From: Paraburkholderia fungorum
GTDB taxonomy: Bacteria > Pseudomonadota > Gammaproteobacteria > Burkholderiales > Burkholderiaceae
Direction of reading: 5' to 3'
Assembly: GCF_003610895.1 (NCBI RefSeq)
Contig: NZ_MCAS01000012.1
Location: 331,046-395,045, forward strand
DNA: 64,000 nucleotides
Shown one piece after another: positions 1-7,823 of the stretch (within the stretch, counting starts at the first letter, position 1; every line of letters starts with the position of its first letter). The notes under the pieces were generated by a model. The model did not search any database, was not told where the DNA came from, and saw only the letters and a list, made by a program, of their open reading frames with translations. The position numbers were made by a program, and so were the translations under genes.

Positions 1-80
1 CCGCAGTTGTGCCTGCCGCGGCGATGCAACGACTAGCCAGGGAACTGGGCAAATCGTGGGAGCGGACGCTTGAAATGTAG
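1..80 (+). CDS. 3' end of an unidentified gene entering from the left
   Basis: The third forward frame is open from the window edge to TAG at 78-80 and reads about 25 codons ending in ...RELGKSWERTLEM. I do not recognise the family from so short a tail. Coding use of this frame is supported by comparison with a degenerate copy at 103-171: many of the differences between the copies, especially in the first half, fall on third positions of this frame, and the offset (102 nt) is exactly 34 codons. The rest of the gene lies outside the window, so no function can be given. Confidence 0.45.
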   Translation, partial: AVVPAAAMQRLARELGKSWERTLEM

Positions 81-102
81 CTGCGTTGCATTCATGGCAC
101 GG

Positions 103-398
103 CCGCAGTCGTATCAGCAGCTGCGATACAACGACGAGTCACGGATCTGGACAAACCGTGGGAGCAAACGCGTGGTGGGTGGTTTTATGAAGAACCGTTC
201 GGCGCGCGCAGCGCCACCGGAAGTATGACGCCCTTGTCACTAACGCGGAGTGTGCGAGAACACAGATTCCAGATGCACCAATACCGCAACTGTGCGGGGG
301 ACCCGCTTATGAGCTGGCGGGGTGAGCCGCTTTCTTTGCTTATCTTTCTTTGCGGCGGCAAAGAAAGTAAGTGCCGCCCCGCACAGGGGCAACGCTAA
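103..398 (+). pseudogene. Degenerate in-frame copy of the upstream gene tail
   Basis: Bases 103-171 match 1-69 at 54 of 69 positions. In the same reading frame as the upstream tail, the copy reads AVVSAAAIQRR...KPWEQT against AVVPAAAMQRL...KSWERT in the first. The frame then stays open through 395, ending at TAA 396-398, with no good start of its own. This looks like a duplicated and decayed gene end, or an ancestral C-terminal extension cut off by the TAG at 78-80. The distal part runs into the interspersed repeat at about 300-560, so that part of the frame is probably not protein-derived. Confidence 0.4.
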
Positions 399-600
399 TA
401 AACCAATAGCAAATCAAGGAAAGGCCAACACCGCCGCCGTACAGACAGAACAGACCACTAACACAGTGAGGAAAGGCCAACACCACAAGCAAACAACCAA
501 AGCGCCGCGCAGGCAAAAAACCCTCAAAAAAAACCTTTACCGCTGCGGCGCCCGATAAGGCATCCAAACACCCACATCCATATCCCAATCATCGAGCTCA
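301..600. repeat. Probable Paraburkholderia interspersed intergenic repeat with a perfect hairpin
   Basis: The core is a perfect stem-loop: CTTTCTTTGC (344-353), loop GGCG, GCAAAGAAAG (358-367). It is followed by a segment which in one forward frame reads SFFAAAKKVSAAPHRG, a string I recall as recurring in spurious small ORFs of Paraburkholderia and Burkholderia genomes. Purine-rich, Lys/Thr/Gln-coding sequence follows to about 560. I take it as an interspersed element rather than a gene. The overlapping 78- and 82-codon frames have no ribosome binding site or recognisable domain. Element boundaries cannot be fixed from one copy. A 12-bp palindrome, GTGTCATGACAC, lies just beyond at 605-616. 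Confidence 0.45.
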
Positions 601-634
601 GACGGTGTCATGACACGCTCCTTTGTAAAGAGTG

Positions 635-688
635 AAAAAAGAACCCGCCGCGATGAAAAAATTCTTTTGGAATCCATATCATCGCGGC
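635..688 (-). terminator. Probable terminator of the DUF4148 gene
   Basis: On the reverse strand, 13 nt after the DUF4148 stop, a 10-bp perfect stem (679-688 pairing with 647-656, arm GCCGCGATGA) has a 22-nt loop. After a short GC spacer comes a run of six T on the reverse strand (635-640). The loop is longer than usual and the T-run is not immediately adjacent, so this is a probable rather than certain intrinsic terminator. Confidence 0.5.
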
Positions 689-700
689 AGCGAACCCACC

Positions 701-1015
701 TTACTGCCCATTAGCAACACGCGTCACATCGCCACTTCTACCTTCCTGCAATGCAATACGCGCAGCCTGCGTTTGACCAATCAAACCTTTATTCGGGTAC
801 GACGTACGATTCAGCGCGGGCAACGACCCATCACGATACGCCGCGACCAGTTCGGCCTGAACCTCAGCACGCGTCTTACCGCCCGTGCTCGGAACAGGTT
901 GCGTTTCATATGTGCCCGCATGGCCAATGCCCCCGCCGCCAGCATTGCCTTGTGCAAACACCGGCGCGCTGGCAAGCAGCGAAACAACCAGACCTGCTAA
1001 GAGATTGCGCTTCAT
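701..1015 (-). CDS. DUF4148 family secreted protein
   Basis: The product is a 104-residue protein with a Sec signal peptide (MKRNLLAGLVVSLLASAPVFAQ, cleavage after AFAQ-like VFA-Q around residue 22). After a Gly-rich linker comes the short DUF4148 motif, TRAEVQAELVAAYRDGSLP, that is typical of small exported proteins in Burkholderiales. The function of this family is unknown; the protein is expected in the periplasm. The length fits the family. The gene stands alone, with its own upstream region (1016-1251) and a probable terminator after it. Confidence 0.8.
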   Translation of the reverse strand: MKRNLLAGLVVSLLASAPVFAQGNAGGGGIGHAGTYETQPVPSTGGKTRAEVQAELVAAYRDGSLPALNRTSYPNKGLIGQTQAARIALQEGRSGDVTRVANGQ

Positions 1016-1118
1016 GATTCACTCCTGTCGATTTGTTTGCAGCACGAGCAGCGCTGCGACAGGGTGAAATGTAGACTTCGAGTCAGTGCGGATAAATCGC
1101 ACTTTCGCGAAATGAATT

Positions 1119-1198
1119 ATCGCGATTCCAGAACAATCGCGATGACGTGTGTGTCCGCCGGTTACTGCAGGACAACCGCGGCATTAGAGCCGCGGTTG
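1119..1198. promoter_or_regulatory. Paired ATCGCGAT sites and a perfect hairpin between the DUF4148 gene and ceoR
   Basis: The self-complementary octamer ATCGCGAT occurs at 1119-1126 and 1136-1143, upstream of the DUF4148 start at 1015. A perfect 10-bp stem-loop (CAACCGCGGC at 1173-1182, 6-nt loop, complement at 1189-1198) lies between it and the ceoR stop at 1252. The hairpin has no T-run, so its role as a terminator for the leftward LysR gene is unproven. The octamer pair could be an operator for the DUF4148 gene. Confidence 0.3.
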
Positions 1199-1251
1199 GA
1201 ATTCACTGTTCCAGATTCTGTACTTCGATTCTGTACCTCAGCTCGCGCGAA

Positions 1252-2256
1252 TCAGGCAACCCACTCCGTTATCACCGGGGTATCGAGCGTCGGAGCAGAT
1301 TCACGTTCTTCGAAAGTGCGCTTCGTGCACATCGCGTCGAGACTGCCGCGTCCGCTAAGCAATGGGCAGCGATCGAACAGCTCGGCAATCCAGTCTACGA
1401 AAACACGGACTTTAGGCGACAGATGCCGACTGTGCGGATAGACTGCGGAAATCGGCATCGGTAAAGGCTTCAGCTCCGGCAACACTTCAACCAGCTGGCC
1501 CGAACGCAGATGCGGCAGCACCATGAAGAGCGCCGGCTGAATCAGGCCGAAACCTTCCAGTCCGCAGGTTACGTAGGCATCGGCGTCATTCACCGACACA
1601 ATGCCCTTCATTTTTACTTCGATTTCTTTGCCATCAACCATGAAGGCCCAATCGATCGTGCGCCCCGTGCGGCTCGAGAAATAATTGACTGCTTTGTGAT
1701 TATCGAGGTCCTCGAGCGATGTCGGCATGCCCGCACGCTCAATGTAGTCGGGGGCCGCGCATGTCACGCCCTCGAACAAACCGATACGCCGCGCCACTAG
1801 CGACGAATCCTGTAACGCACCCACACGTACCACGCAATCCACGCCTTCCTGCAGCAGATCGACGGGCCGGTCCGTCAATCCGAGTTGCAGGTCGATGTCG
1901 GGATAGCGCGTGTGAAATTCACAGAGCGAAGGGATCACCAGCAAACGCCCGATCGATCCCGGCATGTCGATGCGCAACTTGCCGTGCGGCTTCTTGTTGC
2001 CGCTCTGGAAGCTGGCCTCGGTCTCTTCGACGTCCGCAAGGATGCGCACGCAGCGTTCGTAATACGCAGCGCCGTCCGGCGTCAGCGACAAACGCCGCGT
2101 GGTCCGGTGCATCAGGCGCGTTCCGAGGAACGCTTCGAGATTCTGAATGATGGTGGTAACCGATGCGCGCGGCAGGTCGAGCGTTTCCGCCGCACGGGTA
2201 AAGCTGTTGGTGTCGACGACGCGCGTGAACACTTGCATGGCCTGAAGCCGGTCCAT
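1252..2256 (-). CDS. ceoR: LysR-family regulator of the adjacent RND efflux operon
   Basis: This is a 334-residue LysR-type regulator. The N-terminal winged helix-turn-helix (residues 1-60: MDRLQAMQVFTRVVDTNSF... with AAETLDLPRASVTTIIQNLE as recognition region) is followed by the periplasmic-binding-like effector domain to about residue 295. I chose the ATG at 2256 because GGAGG lies 8 nt upstream; a longer in-frame start at 2316 has no such site. The gene is divergent from llpE-ceoA-ceoB-opcM, the arrangement of CeoR in B. cenocepacia and BpeT in B. pseudomallei, which activate that pump. The C-terminal tail of about 30 residues is unlike the core domain. The gene name is by synteny. Confidence 0.8.
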   Translation of the reverse strand: MDRLQAMQVFTRVVDTNSFTRAAETLDLPRASVTTIIQNLEAFLGTRLMHRTTRRLSLTPDGAAYYERCVRILADVEETEASFQSGNKKPHGKLRIDMPGSIGRLLVIPSLCEFHTRYPDIDLQLGLTDRPVDLLQEGVDCVVRVGALQDSSLVARRIGLFEGVTCAAPDYIERAGMPTSLEDLDNHKAVNYFSSRTGRTIDWAFMVDGKEIEVKMKGIVSVNDADAYVTCGLEGFGLIQPALFMVLPHLRSGQLVEVLPELKPLPMPISAVYPHSRHLSPKVRVFVDWIAELFDRCPLLSGRGSLDAMCTKRTFEERESAPTLDTPVITEWVA

Positions 2257-2336
2257 TGCAAACCTCCAGAAAGGGGCGGGCGCACTGAGCAGGAATCGAA
2301 TCCGCAGAGCAATCACATTCGATTGTTCAGGGACGC

Positions 2337-2394
2337 CGAATTGTGTTGCCGGATTATAGGCATTTATTTACGAGTCTGCCGAACCCACAATTCG
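2337..2394. promoter_or_regulatory. Inverted repeat in the ceoR-llpE divergent promoter
   Basis: CGAATTGTG (2337-2345) and its exact complement CACAATTCG (2386-2394) flank a 40-bp spacer in the 153-bp gap between the two start codons. The second arm lies 16 bp before the llpE start codon. The position suits operator half-sites for the divergent LysR regulator, but the spacing is wider than a standard single LysR box, so the two arms may be separate sites. Confidence 0.35.
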
Positions 2395-2409
2395 CACCAT
2401 TGAAGTTCT

Positions 2410-3285
2410 ATGCGCATTGCGCGGCTCGACATGGATGCATTTAAACCGCCGTACTTTTTTGTGCCCGCCGGCAGCGGCCTGGCACAAGCAGACGGCACGG
2501 CACTTGAAGTGACTGACGTGCAGATCGAAGGGCACGCCCAGGACATTACGTTGCGTTTGTACCGGCAGTCACAAAAGACCGCACTGCCGGTATTGCTTTA
2601 TTTCCACGGCGGCGGTTTCACCAAGGGCTCGATCGATCAGGCCGACTACGCCGCGCGTTATTTCGCAGAACACTTACCGGCACTGGTCGTCTCGGTCGGT
2701 TACTCGCTGGCGCCGCAGTTTCCGTTTCCGGCGGCGCCTGAAGACGCTCATCGCGCGGCGCTGTGGGTGCAGACCCGAGCCCGCGCGTTTGGCGGGAACA
2801 GCAAGAAGGTCGGCGTGGCGGGCCACGATGCAGGCGGACAGTTGGCCAACTGCCTCGCTTTCATCGCCCGCGATCGTGGCGATGTGCGCATCGTCGCGCA
2901 GGCGCTGTTCGGACCGATGCTGGATCCGAGCCTCACGCGCCTCGGCGACGAGAAGCGGCTCGGTTCGGACATCACCGCGAAGGAATGCGCCGCGTGTTAT
3001 CGCGCGTATCTGCCGCAAGCGTCGCAGCGCATGCATCCGTATGCCGCGCCGCTCGAGTCGTCGCGTCTCGCGGGCCTGCCGGCCACGCTGATCGCGACGG
3101 CGCAAAACGATGTGCTGCATGTGGAGGCGGAGAAATACGCGAGCAGTCTGATCGACGCGGGTGTGCTGACCCAGGTGGTCCGCTATCCCAGCATCTCGCA
3201 CGCCGCGTTGGCCGACCACCCGCCCGCATTGCAGGAGGCGGTGAGATTTTTTCAGTGGCGCTTCGATGCGCGCGCCCATCGCTGA
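2410..3285 (+). CDS. llpE: LlpE-type alpha/beta hydrolase with Ser nucleophile replaced by Asp
   Basis: The product is a 291-residue alpha/beta-hydrolase of the hormone-sensitive-lipase (HSL) group. The oxyanion-hole motif HGGG is at residues 66-69. The nucleophile elbow, normally GDSAGG, reads GHDAGG (138-143), so Asp140 stands where the catalytic Ser should be. The acid Asp (QND, 234) and His (SISHAAL, 264) are in place. It is the first gene of the efflux operon and matches the lipase-like llpE that precedes ceoAB-opcM in B. cenocepacia. With Asp as nucleophile it is unlikely to be an ordinary esterase. A start at 2431 (MDAFKPP) is also possible; neither start has a clear ribosome site. Confidence 0.75.
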   Translation: MRIARLDMDAFKPPYFFVPAGSGLAQADGTALEVTDVQIEGHAQDITLRLYRQSQKTALPVLLYFHGGGFTKGSIDQADYAARYFAEHLPALVVSVGYSLAPQFPFPAAPEDAHRAALWVQTRARAFGGNSKKVGVAGHDAGGQLANCLAFIARDRGDVRIVAQALFGPMLDPSLTRLGDEKRLGSDITAKECAACYRAYLPQASQRMHPYAAPLESSRLAGLPATLIATAQNDVLHVEAEKYASSLIDAGVLTQVVRYPSISHAALADHPPALQEAVRFFQWRFDARAHR

Positions 3286-3330
3286 AACAGAAACAAGTAG
3301 AACTTTAATCAACGATACCGGGAGCTTCTC

Positions 3331-4542
3331 ATGACTATCCTTCCTCTTTCCCGTCGCCGTGTGGCGATTGCCGCGCTAGCCGTCGTCGTGGTGGCCGGGC
3401 TGGGTACGTTCGGTGCGATCCGCGTCGACGCGAGCTCGCCCGCCGCGCCGACCATCGTGCCGGAGGTCGACGTTGCCACTGTGGTGCAAAAGACCATCAC
3501 CGACTGGCAAAGCTATTCGGGCCGCCTCGAAGCAGTCGAAAAAGTGGATGTGCGTTCGCAAGTGCCGGGCACGATCGTGTCCGTCAACTTCAAGGACGGT
3601 GCACTCGTGAAGAAGGGCGATACGCTGTTCGTGATCGATCCGCGTCCGTATGCAGCCGAGGTGGACCGCGCCGAGGCACAGCTCGCGGCAGCGCAGGCGC
3701 GCACGGGCTACACGCAAAGCGATTGGGAACGCGCGCAACGCCTGATTGCCGACAACGCGATCGCCAAGCGTGATTACGACGAGAAGCAGAACGCCGCGCG
3801 TGAAGCGAGCGCCAATCTGAAGGCCGCGCAGGCAGCCGTCGAAACCGCGCGTATCAATCTCGGCTACACGAAGATCGTCGCGCCGGTGGCAGGCCGTGTG
3901 TCGCGCGCGGAAATCACGGTAGGCAATGTGGTGGCGGCGGGCGCAAGCTCGGCGCCCCTCACCACGCTGGTGTCGGTTTCGCCGATCTACGCATCGTTCG
4001 ACGTCGACGAACAAACCTACCTGCAATACCTGAGCCGCGCGAAAGACGGCCGCAAGGTGCCGGTGGACCTGGGTCTGGCGGATGAAAGCGGCTACTCGCG
4101 CAGCGGCACGATCGAATCCGTCGACAACCGGCTGGACACGTCGTCCGGCACGATCCGGGTGCGCGCGCGTTTCGATAACCAGGATGGCGCATTGATCCCG
4201 GGCCTGTATGCACGCGTGAAGGTCGGCGGCAGCGAGCCGCACCCGGCACTGCTGATCGACGACGCCGCAGTGGGCACCGATCAGGACAAGAAATTCGTGC
4301 TGGTGGTGGATCAGGGCAATCACGTGGTGTATCGCGAGATCTCGGTGGGCAGCATGCAAGGCAACCTGCGCGTGGTCAAGGGTGGCTTGCAGCCGACCGA
4401 CCGGATCGTCGTGAACGGTATTCAGCGTGTGCGTCCGGGCGATGCAGTGCGCGCTCATATGGTGCCGATGACCGCCGATCAGGATCCGAACAGCGCACCG
4501 CTTGCGCAGACGAAAGCGAAAACCGCGGACAAGAATTCGTGA
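3331..4542 (+). CDS. ceoA: RND efflux periplasmic adaptor (membrane fusion protein)
   Basis: This is a 403-residue AcrA/MexE-type adaptor linking the inner-membrane pump to the outer-membrane channel. The N-terminus has one hydrophobic segment (residues about 11-30) and no lipobox Cys, so it is membrane-anchored or cleaved rather than a lipoprotein. The barrel-sandwich lipoyl half-motifs (VRSQVPGTIVSVNFKDGALV near 75-95 and IVAPVAGRVSRAEITVGNVV near 180) flank an Ala/Gln-rich alpha-helical hairpin (about 105-170). It lies 45 nt after llpE and 82 nt before the pump gene in the same operon. The name follows the B. cenocepacia salicylate-responsive pump and is by synteny. Confidence 0.88.
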   Translation: MTILPLSRRRVAIAALAVVVVAGLGTFGAIRVDASSPAAPTIVPEVDVATVVQKTITDWQSYSGRLEAVEKVDVRSQVPGTIVSVNFKDGALVKKGDTLFVIDPRPYAAEVDRAEAQLAAAQARTGYTQSDWERAQRLIADNAIAKRDYDEKQNAAREASANLKAAQAAVETARINLGYTKIVAPVAGRVSRAEITVGNVVAAGASSAPLTTLVSVSPIYASFDVDEQTYLQYLSRAKDGRKVPVDLGLADESGYSRSGTIESVDNRLDTSSGTIRVRARFDNQDGALIPGLYARVKVGGSEPHPALLIDDAAVGTDQDKKFVLVVDQGNHVVYREISVGSMQGNLRVVKGGLQPTDRIVVNGIQRVRPGDAVRAHMVPMTADQDPNSAPLAQTKAKTADKNS

Positions 4543-4624
4543 GCCTCGTGCGCCGCGGCTATCCAGTTGTCGTCACCCATTATCTGGTCATAGCGGGCGC
4601 ATGCTCCAACGTTAAGAGCTTCCC

Positions 4625-7600
4625 ATGAACATATCCAAATTCTTCATCGATCGACCGATCTTTGCCGGCGTGCTATCGGTATTGATCCTGCTGGGGGGCA
4701 TCATTTCGCTCTTCAAGCTGCCGATTTCGGAGTACCCGGAAGTCGTGCCGCCTTCCGTGGTGGTGCACGCGCAGTATCCTGGCGCGAACCCGAAGGTGAT
4801 CGCCGAGGCGGTCGCCGCACCGCTCGAAGAGCAGATCAACGGCGTCGAGAACATGCTGTACATGCAGTCGCAAGCGAATAGCGACGGCAATCTCACGCTG
4901 ACGGTGACCTTCAAGCTCGGCACCAATCCGGACCTTGCGACGCAACTGGTGCAGAACCGCGTCAATCAGGCGTTGCCGCGCCTGCCGGAAGATGTGCAGC
5001 GCCTCGGCATCACGACCATCAAGAGTTCGCCCACGCTGACGATGGTGGTCCACCTGATCTCGCCGAACAACCGCTACGACATGACGTATCTGCGCAATTA
5101 CGCGCTGCTCAACGTCAAGGACCGGTTGGCGCGGATTCAGGGCGTCGGCGAAGTGCAGTTGTGGGGTTCGGGCGACTACGCGATGCGTGTCTGGCTCGAT
5201 CCGCAGAAGGTTGCACAGCGCGGTTTGACGGCGACCGAAGTGGTCAACGCGATCCGTGAGCAGAACATTCAGGTGGCAGCCGGTGTGATCGGCGCATCGC
5301 CTTCGGTGCCGGGTACGCAATTGCAGTTGTCGGTGAATGCGCGTGGCCGTTTGAAGACTGAGGGCGAATTCGGCGACATCATCGTCAAAACCGCGCCGGA
5401 TGGCGGCGTGACGTACCTGCGCGATATCGCACGTGTCGAACTGGCGGCTTCGGAATATGGCCTGCGTTCGCTGCTGGATAACAAGCCGGCCGTTGCGCTC
5501 GCGATCAATCAGGCGCCGGGTGCGAACTCGCTGGCGATTTCCGATCAGGTTCGCTCGGCAATGAAGGAACTTGCGGAAGACATGCCGGCGGGCGTCGAAT
5601 ACAAGATCGTCTATGACCCGACGCAGTTCGTGCGCTCGAGTATCGAGGCCGTGATTCACACGCTGCTCGAAGCGATTGCGCTGGTGGTGATCGTGGTGAT
5701 CGTGTTCCTGCAAACGTGGCGTGCATCGATCATTCCGCTGATTGCGGTGCCGGTGTCGATCGTCGGTACGTTCTCGCTGCTGCTTGCATTCGGTTTCTCG
5801 ATCAACGCGTTGTCATTGTTCGGGATGGTGCTGGCCATCGGGATCGTGGTGGACGATGCGATCGTGGTGGTGGAGAACGTCGAACGGAACATCGAAAACG
5901 GGCTCAGTGCGCGCGATGCCACCTATAAGGCGATGCAGGAAGTGAGCGGGCCGATTATCGCCATCGCGCTGACGCTGGTCGCCGTGTTCGTGCCGCTCGC
6001 TTTCATGACCGGCCTGACGGGTCAGTTCTACAAGCAGTTCGCGATGACTATCGCGATCTCGACGGTGATCTCGGCGTTCAACTCGCTGACGTTGTCGCCG
6101 GCTTTGTCCGCGATGCTGTTGCGCGGCCATGGCGCCAAGGAAGACTTCCTGACACGCCTGATGAATCGCGTGCTGGGCCGGTTCTTCAAGGGCTTCAACA
6201 AGGTGTTCCATCGCGGCTCGACGGAGTATGGCCGCGGCGTGAAGGGCGTGTTGCGCCGTAAGGGCGCGATGCTCGCGGTCTACGCGATCCTGCTGGGCGC
6301 AACGGTGCTGATCTCGCGCGTCGTGCCGGGCGGTTTCGTGCCGGCGCAGGACAAGGAATACCTGATTGCATTCGCGCAATTGCCGAACGGTGCGTCGCTG
6401 GATCGTACGGAAAAGGTGATTCGCGATATGAGCGCGATCGCGTTGAAGCAGCCGGGCGTGGAAAGCGCAGTGGCGTTCCCTGGTCTGTCGGTGAACGGCT
6501 TCACCAATAGCTCGAGCGCGGGCATCGTGTTCGTCACGTTGAAGCCTTTCAAGGAACGTGGCAGCAAGAAGCTCTCGGCCGGTGCGATTGCCGGCGCGTT
6601 GAACCAGCAGTACGGCGCGATCAAGGATTCGTTCGTGGCGGTGTTCCCGCCGCCGCCGGTGCTGGGTCTCGGTACGCTCGGCGGCTTCAAGATGCAGCTG
6701 GAAGACCATGGCGCGGTGGGTTACGCGGAGCTGAACAAGGCAGCGGAGGCATTCGTGAAGCGGGCGGCGCAAACGCCTGAACTCGGACCGACCTTCTCCA
6801 GCTATCAGATCAACGTGCCGCAGTTGAACGTCGACCTGGACCGTGTGAAGGCCAAGCAACTCGGTGTGCCGGTCACGGACGTCTTCAACACGATGCAGAT
6901 CTATCTGGGCTCGCTGTACGTGAACGACTTCAACCGCTTTGGCCGCGTGTATCAGGTGCGGGTGCAGGCCGATGCGCCGTTCCGTCAACGTGCCGACGAC
7001 ATTCTGCAGCTGAAGACGCGCAACGCTGCCGGCGACATGGTGCCGCTGTCCTCGCTGGTGACGGTCACGCCTACGTATGGTCCGGAAATGGTGGTGCGTT
7101 ACAACGGCTATACGGCCGCCGATATCAACGGTGGTCCGGCTCCGGGCTTCTCGTCAGGCCAGGCGCAGGCCGCGGCCGAACGCGTGGCGGCGGAAACCTT
7201 GCCGCACGGTGTGAAGCTGGAATGGACCGACCTGACGTATCAGCAGATAATCGCCGGCAATGCGGGTCTGTGGGTGTTCCCGATCAGCGTGCTGCTCGTG
7301 TTCCTCGTGCTGGCCGCGTTGTATGAAAGCCTGACGCTGCCGCTCGCGGTGATCCTGATCGTGCCGATGAGCGTGCTGTCCGCGCTGACCGGTGTGTGGC
7401 TCACGGGTGGCGACAACAACATCTTCACGCAGATTGGCTTGATGGTGCTGGTGGGGCTGTCGGCGAAGAACGCGATCCTGATCGTCGAGTTTGCGCGGGA
7501 GCTGGAGCATGACGGGCGTACGCCGCTGGCGGCGGCGATCGAGGCGAGCCGCTTGCGTCTGCGTCCGATTCTGATGACGTCGATCGCTTTCATCATGGGT

Positions 7601-7810
7601 GTGGTGCCGCTGGTGCTGTCGAGCGGAGCGGGTTCGGAGATGCGTCACGCGATGGGTATCGCGGTGTTCTTTGGCATGCTCGGCGTGACGCTGTTCGGCC
7701 TGATGCTGACCCCTGTGTTCTATGTGGTGCTGCGTACGTTGGCGGGCGGGACGATTCACGTCGCGCAGAAAGACGCACCGCACCTTGGGGCGCCGGCAAC
7801 GGAAGCCTGA
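4625..7810 (+). CDS. ceoB: RND multidrug efflux transporter (HAE-1 family)
   Basis: The 1061-residue protein is a full-length inner-membrane proton/drug antiporter. It begins with the typical NISKFFIDRPIFAGVLSVLI helix. TM4 carries the paired acidic residues of the proton relay in GIVVDDAIVVVENVERNI (about residue 405-420). The second half repeats the topology, with GLSAKNAILIVEFARELE near residue 945. It works with the adaptor upstream and the channel downstream as a tripartite pump. In Burkholderia, close counterparts (CeoB, BpeF) export chloramphenicol, trimethoprim and fluoroquinolones; substrate range here is inferred from that. Confidence 0.92.
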   Translation: MNISKFFIDRPIFAGVLSVLILLGGIISLFKLPISEYPEVVPPSVVVHAQYPGANPKVIAEAVAAPLEEQINGVENMLYMQSQANSDGNLTLTVTFKLGTNPDLATQLVQNRVNQALPRLPEDVQRLGITTIKSSPTLTMVVHLISPNNRYDMTYLRNYALLNVKDRLARIQGVGEVQLWGSGDYAMRVWLDPQKVAQRGLTATEVVNAIREQNIQVAAGVIGASPSVPGTQLQLSVNARGRLKTEGEFGDIIVKTAPDGGVTYLRDIARVELAASEYGLRSLLDNKPAVALAINQAPGANSLAISDQVRSAMKELAEDMPAGVEYKIVYDPTQFVRSSIEAVIHTLLEAIALVVIVVIVFLQTWRASIIPLIAVPVSIVGTFSLLLAFGFSINALSLFGMVLAIGIVVDDAIVVVENVERNIENGLSARDATYKAMQEVSGPIIAIALTLVAVFVPLAFMTGLTGQFYKQFAMTIAISTVISAFNSLTLSPALSAMLLRGHGAKEDFLTRLMNRVLGRFFKGFNKVFHRGSTEYGRGVKGVLRRKGAMLAVYAILLGATVLISRVVPGGFVPAQDKEYLIAFAQLPNGASLDRTEKVIRDMSAIALKQPGVESAVAFPGLSVNGFTNSSSAGIVFVTLKPFKERGSKKLSAGAIAGALNQQYGAIKDSFVAVFPPPPVLGLGTLGGFKMQLEDHGAVGYAELNKAAEAFVKRAAQTPELGPTFSSYQINVPQLNVDLDRVKAKQLGVPVTDVFNTMQIYLGSLYVNDFNRFGRVYQVRVQADAPFRQRADDILQLKTRNAAGDMVPLSSLVTVTPTYGPEMVVRYNGYTAADINGGPAPGFSSGQAQAAAERVAAETLPHGVKLEWTDLTYQQIIAGNAGLWVFPISVLLVFLVLAALYESLTLPLAVILIVPMSVLSALTGVWLTGGDNNIFTQIGLMVLVGLSAKNAILIVEFARELEHDGRTPLAAAIEASRLRLRPILMTSIAFIMGVVPLVLSSGAGSEMRHAMGIAVFFGMLGVTLFGLMLTPVFYVVLRTLAGGTIHVAQKDAPHLGAPATEA

Positions 7811-7823
7811 GGAGAAAATAAAA

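Noticed and set aside
340..588. Small protein genes on both strands within the interspersed repeat
   Set aside because: No ribosome site or domain, overlapping frames on both strands, and the region has the marks of a repeat.
2763..3308. Forward 181-codon frame inside llpE
   Set aside because: It overlaps a clear alpha/beta-hydrolase gene in another frame and is Arg-rich without domains.
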